A stretch of 21,284 nucleotides of DNA from Lingula anatina (Eukaryota; Brachiopoda; Lingulata; Lingulida; Lingulidae), in the NCBI RefSeq assembly GCF_001039355.2, contig NW_019773757.1:31062-52345 (forward strand). Direction: 5' to 3'. Both the position numbers and the translations under genes were made by a program. Numbering within the stretch: position 1 is the first letter of the stretch; every line of letters begins with the position of its first letter. This document shows positions 18,262 to 21,284 of this stretch, one piece after another. The notes beneath the pieces were generated by a model that saw only the letters and a list, made by a program, of their open reading frames with translations, was not told the origin of the DNA and did not search any database.

Positions 18262-19421
18262 CACCTCAGAGACTAAGGCAAGCCGTCAGTGAATGTTTCA
18301 ATCGTAAAATATAAAAAACTATGTCTGGAACGCTCTTTAAAAGTGTGATAGCAGATGATCATATGATGGTGACCTTGATTATATACAAATGAAAAAGTAC
18401 CATGTCAATATTGATAACATGTACTATATTTGATAAGGTTATAGTTAGTTTAAGTGGCCATATAGCATATATAACTATTCCACCAATTTTAAAGCTTCAA
18501 TGAAAATCAGCCAAGACCTAATAAGCCTTTTCTCAGACTGCACGGTTTCTGTCCCTGCTTGACATAGATCTGATCAACTTTTACACTGTAGGGCGTCTTT
18601 TTTAGTCTTTTGTGCGACCATGAAACTGGCCAGGTCGCAGTTGGACATTCAAAGAACGCACGGTGGTAGGTAAGATCGAACACAGAAAGTTTAAGGTTCG
18701 TCGAGGACGCAATGGTCACCGCAAATTTTTGAACATGTTCAAAACAATCGCACAAACAGCACGGTGAAGGATGGTCGCTGCACGATCGCCCAAGGAGGCA
18801 AATACATCGTTGCAGATTGAATGATAAATTGTCGGCTACTGTTCTGCATGGTCAAACAGAGGGGCAGGGGCATTTCTCAACAGAGGCACGAAATCTGAGT
18901 GCTGCAGCTACTAGTGGTCTCATACCAGGCTCCCATTGGTATTTTTTTCTTTTAAAATTTCTTGAACAAATCCAGGCAATTATGGAACGAGTATTCTGTC
19001 TTTTTTTATAGATGCTGTTTTAGTTGCAGTTTTTCGCAGAATCCGTCTGTTGAAAACGGATTGAAATGCTCTATGTTGTGTCAGTCAGTCGCCTATAGTA
19101 CCCACCAGCTGCAGGTTCATTGCTTCTTCGGCGCATGTTTACTTGTCTTATAATGACAACAATGACTATCTGGCTTATTATCAGTCCCCGCAGAGTGTGT
19201 ACAACTATTGTTTGAAAAGCAAGTTTTTTCTTCGTTCTTTGTTTTTTGGGGGCGTTCTTAGGTTGCACAGGGGCTGCACAGAGTAAACACGGTACAGATT
19301 TATGTTTTTAATCAAGGTCATCATCACCTGATCATCTGCTATAACACTATAAAGAGTGTTTGAAACATGTTCCTTGTATTTTTATGTTGACTGCTTGATT
19401 TACGTGCTCTGATGTGACAAC
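18262..19421. other. Spacer between the two head-to-head TRIM relics
   Basis: No gene recognised. The minus-strand open frame at 18507-18755 lies in moderately GC-richer sequence with several inverted GCACGATCG-like words (for example 18780-18787), possibly an old repeat. Confidence 0.4.
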
Positions 19422-19969
19422 ATGACCGCGGCACTAGCAGCAGCTTTCTCAGATAATCTCTTGACATGTACAATCTGTCTCTGGGAGGATATGAAGACCC
19501 CCGCGTGCTGCCTTGCTACCACACATTTTGCTCTGTTTAAATATGTGACCATGCTACAAAAACCATAACAAGGGGCATGACAATTTTGTGTCCCCTTTGT
19601 AGAAAAGAGATATGATTTCCAAGAGAAGGGCACATGAAACTGAAATAAAAAGATTCCATTCCCAATTAAAGAAACTGATGTGCATGGAGTGACACATGAC
19701 ATTGCACAAATTATGATCAAGTGTGAAGAATTAAGCATCCTGCAAATGAACTGAAATGCTTTTGAGAAGATGATGATATCACTGTGCATGGTGAGTGTGC
19801 ATTAACAGAGCTCTAATGGTATTTTGTCAGTCGAAAAAGCTGCAAATAGTAATCAAAAGAACATTGAAACCGCACTTGTGACAACTATACCAACACTGAA
19901 CATGTTTAAAGAAGCAGTTTCCAAAGAAACAGCCAATGAATTAGAGGACTTGAGCACAAGGCCAGTCTA
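19422..19969 (+). pseudogene. Second TRIM-like pseudogene, opposite strand
   Basis: The frame opens with ATG at 19422: MTAALAAAF, then DNLLTCTICLW, keeping the first RING Cys-X-X-Cys. An extra CT relative to the other copy then breaks the frame, which continues in another phase as YEDPRVLPCYHTFC and LCPLCRKEI. The B-box region is only partly readable: KETDVHGVTHDIAQIMIKCE, then ECALTEL, where His reads Leu. The coiled-coil start is well kept (NQKNIETALVTTIPTLNMF, KEAVSKETANELEDLS) and ends near 19965, after which similarity to the other copy stops. It is a paralogue of the 17480-18261 relic in inverted orientation, truncated in the coiled coil. Both are dead, but by different lesions. Confidence 0.8.
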
Positions 19970-20920
19970 GTCGCCAATTAGGGGCCGTGGTTTTAACCAG
20001 ATCTACTTGCCCCTGTGCAATACATGTTAATTACTCTAACATGGAATTGTACTCTTGAACGGGTGTTGCATACAGTGGAAGACTCGTCTTGGTGCTAATT
20101 ACCCATGCAGTTTCAAGCCCATATTTCCCTGTATTATTTTTACCTGAAGTTATCAAAGACACCTACAAGGAAATTAATTTTGAAAAAAAAAAGGTTGTAC
20201 GCACAATACTACTGTGCTGTTGCCTTCAGGTGACCTTGAGAAGTACACCTACACCATTAAAACATGTAGGTGGAGTTTACATACTGTTTTAACAATATGA
20301 TGAAATATTGCATCGATATTCCTTCTAAAAATGTATACTGCCTGCGTGAACACCATGAAAGGAAAGCCATGTTACGTATATTAAAACTTACAAGGATTTA
20401 CACATTTGTGATATTTTCATTTCAAAGTGTGACTTTGAATTTCCATGGATCTGAACTATTTGGCTGTAGTTAAATTTTCTAAATTCCACCCTCACAGTCA
20501 CATGTACCGTTAATGTAATCAGCCACTAGTCTTATTTTTTCAATGGACATGGGTACATGTACAGATGAGAAATATTTCTATTTTTCTTTTAATCTTATCT
20601 ATTGATTACTTCTTGTTGTTCGCTGTGAGAAAGTTTATAATGCGACGCGAATTACTTTATTTCCCTTTATGAACGACTTTGTGGTAAAACACAGGTGTCA
20701 AGGCGCGACCTTTTGTGCCCATGCTTTGTGGAACGTCATCAATCCGCAAACGTTTCTACAAAATATTAAAATGTGGCTTTGATTTTTTAATATAGTAAGC
20801 TTATTTATTGGTTCATTCATTGAAAATTTGTGAAAAAAAAGCCATTTAGAAGTTGCATATAAAAGTGGTTTATGACATGATTTCATGTATCAATTTACGC
20901 CATGCATTCGGGGTGTTTTT
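19970..20920. other. Intergenic DNA, no gene recognised
   Basis: Open frames at 20089-20292 and 20270-20473 have no motif. An 8-bp inverted repeat, CACCTACA/TGTAGGTG, lies at 20246-20272. Confidence 0.4.
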
Positions 20921-20924
20921 GTAT

Positions 20925-20982
20925 TTTATTTATTTATTTATTTATATTTTACTATTATTATTGTTATTATTATTATTATTAT
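20925..20982. repeat. TTTA and ATT microsatellites
   Basis: A TTTA run (about 20925-20945) is followed by an ATT run (about 20953-20982) with one GTT interruption. The ATT run is similar in form to the one at 9024-9075. Confidence 0.92.
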
Positions 20983-21284
20983 CATTTTTGCTTTGGGAGC
21001 ATAAATTGCTTTGAAGCTACAAGACATGCAATGGCAGATTCAGTGGAGGACACAGCAGGCACGTGTCCCTCACTATAAACTCCCGTGGTACTTCCTTTTT
21101 TCACTATTTTGTAAGCTGAAAACACGTCAGGTATTGGAAAGTGTAGCATGAACCATTTTGATGTGCCACTTTTAGTTGAAGTAGCCAGTGCTTTTTGCCT
21201 ATAATTATTTGCCCGATTCACATAGAATGCTTTTTATTGAGAAGTTAGTTATCAAAATATCAAATTTTTCTTTTTTTTTTCTTA
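20983..21284. other. Right end, no gene supported
   Basis: A 79-codon minus-strand open stretch (20982-21221) begins with GTG rather than ATG and has no domain I recognise. It might be an exon or element fragment continuing past the window edge. Confidence 0.35.

Noticed and set aside
18507-18755. Minus-strand 82-codon open frame between the TRIM relics
   Set aside because: No domain, no splice context and no similarity to the neighbours that I can see.
20982-21221. Minus-strand 79-codon open frame at the right edge
   Set aside because: It begins with GTG, has no recognised domain and may be chance or a fragment continuing off the window.

Overview
This window looks like eukaryotic, metazoan nuclear DNA: it is AT-rich, full of microsatellites and decayed transposons, and its one intact gene has introns. 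A fucolectin-type domain joined to a PAN/apple-like domain, TRIM-type RING/B-box relics, and many non-LTR and Tc1-like fragments suggest a lophotrochozoan, probably a bivalve mollusc. That is inference from gene families; I cannot name the species.

Layout. 1-1617: no gene seen; a GT microsatellite at 514-549. 1618-3511: a composite inverted-repeat structure with long outer arms, inner ACCCAGCAG-type arms and CAACGTTG subrepeats. It carries a decayed Tc1-like transposase tail and an AT microsatellite. 3514-4105: small nested fold-back repeats and a dispersed repeat that recurs at 15.1-16.15 kb. 4247-4760: AT and AAAT microsatellites, hairpins and a T tract. 5170-6715: the 3' end of a non-LTR retrotransposon (LINE A), split by a 602-bp TIR element with a second Tc1-like relic.

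7796-9655 (minus) is the best gene: four exons, all introns phase 1, about 244-245 residues. It predicts a secreted protein with a signal peptide, an F-type lectin (FTP) domain with its sugar-binding His/Arg/Arg triad, and a C-terminal PAN/apple-like domain. 10328-14045 (plus) is a 5'-truncated, dead LINE (LINE B) with endonuclease, reverse transcriptase and C-terminal parts. An 885-bp long-TIR element (12545-13429) is inserted in it with an apparent 5-bp target duplication. 14062-14283 is a reversed piece of the LINE A family.

16.8-18.26 kb (minus) and 19.42-19.97 kb (plus) are two related TRIM-like pseudogenes arranged head to head. The rest, to 21284, holds AT-rich DNA and microsatellites with no gene I can support.

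The only apparently functional unit is the lectin gene; secreted F-type lectins and TRIM proteins are both often linked to innate immunity, but no joint role can be inferred here. The richest biology is the nesting of transposons, where insertion order can be read directly.
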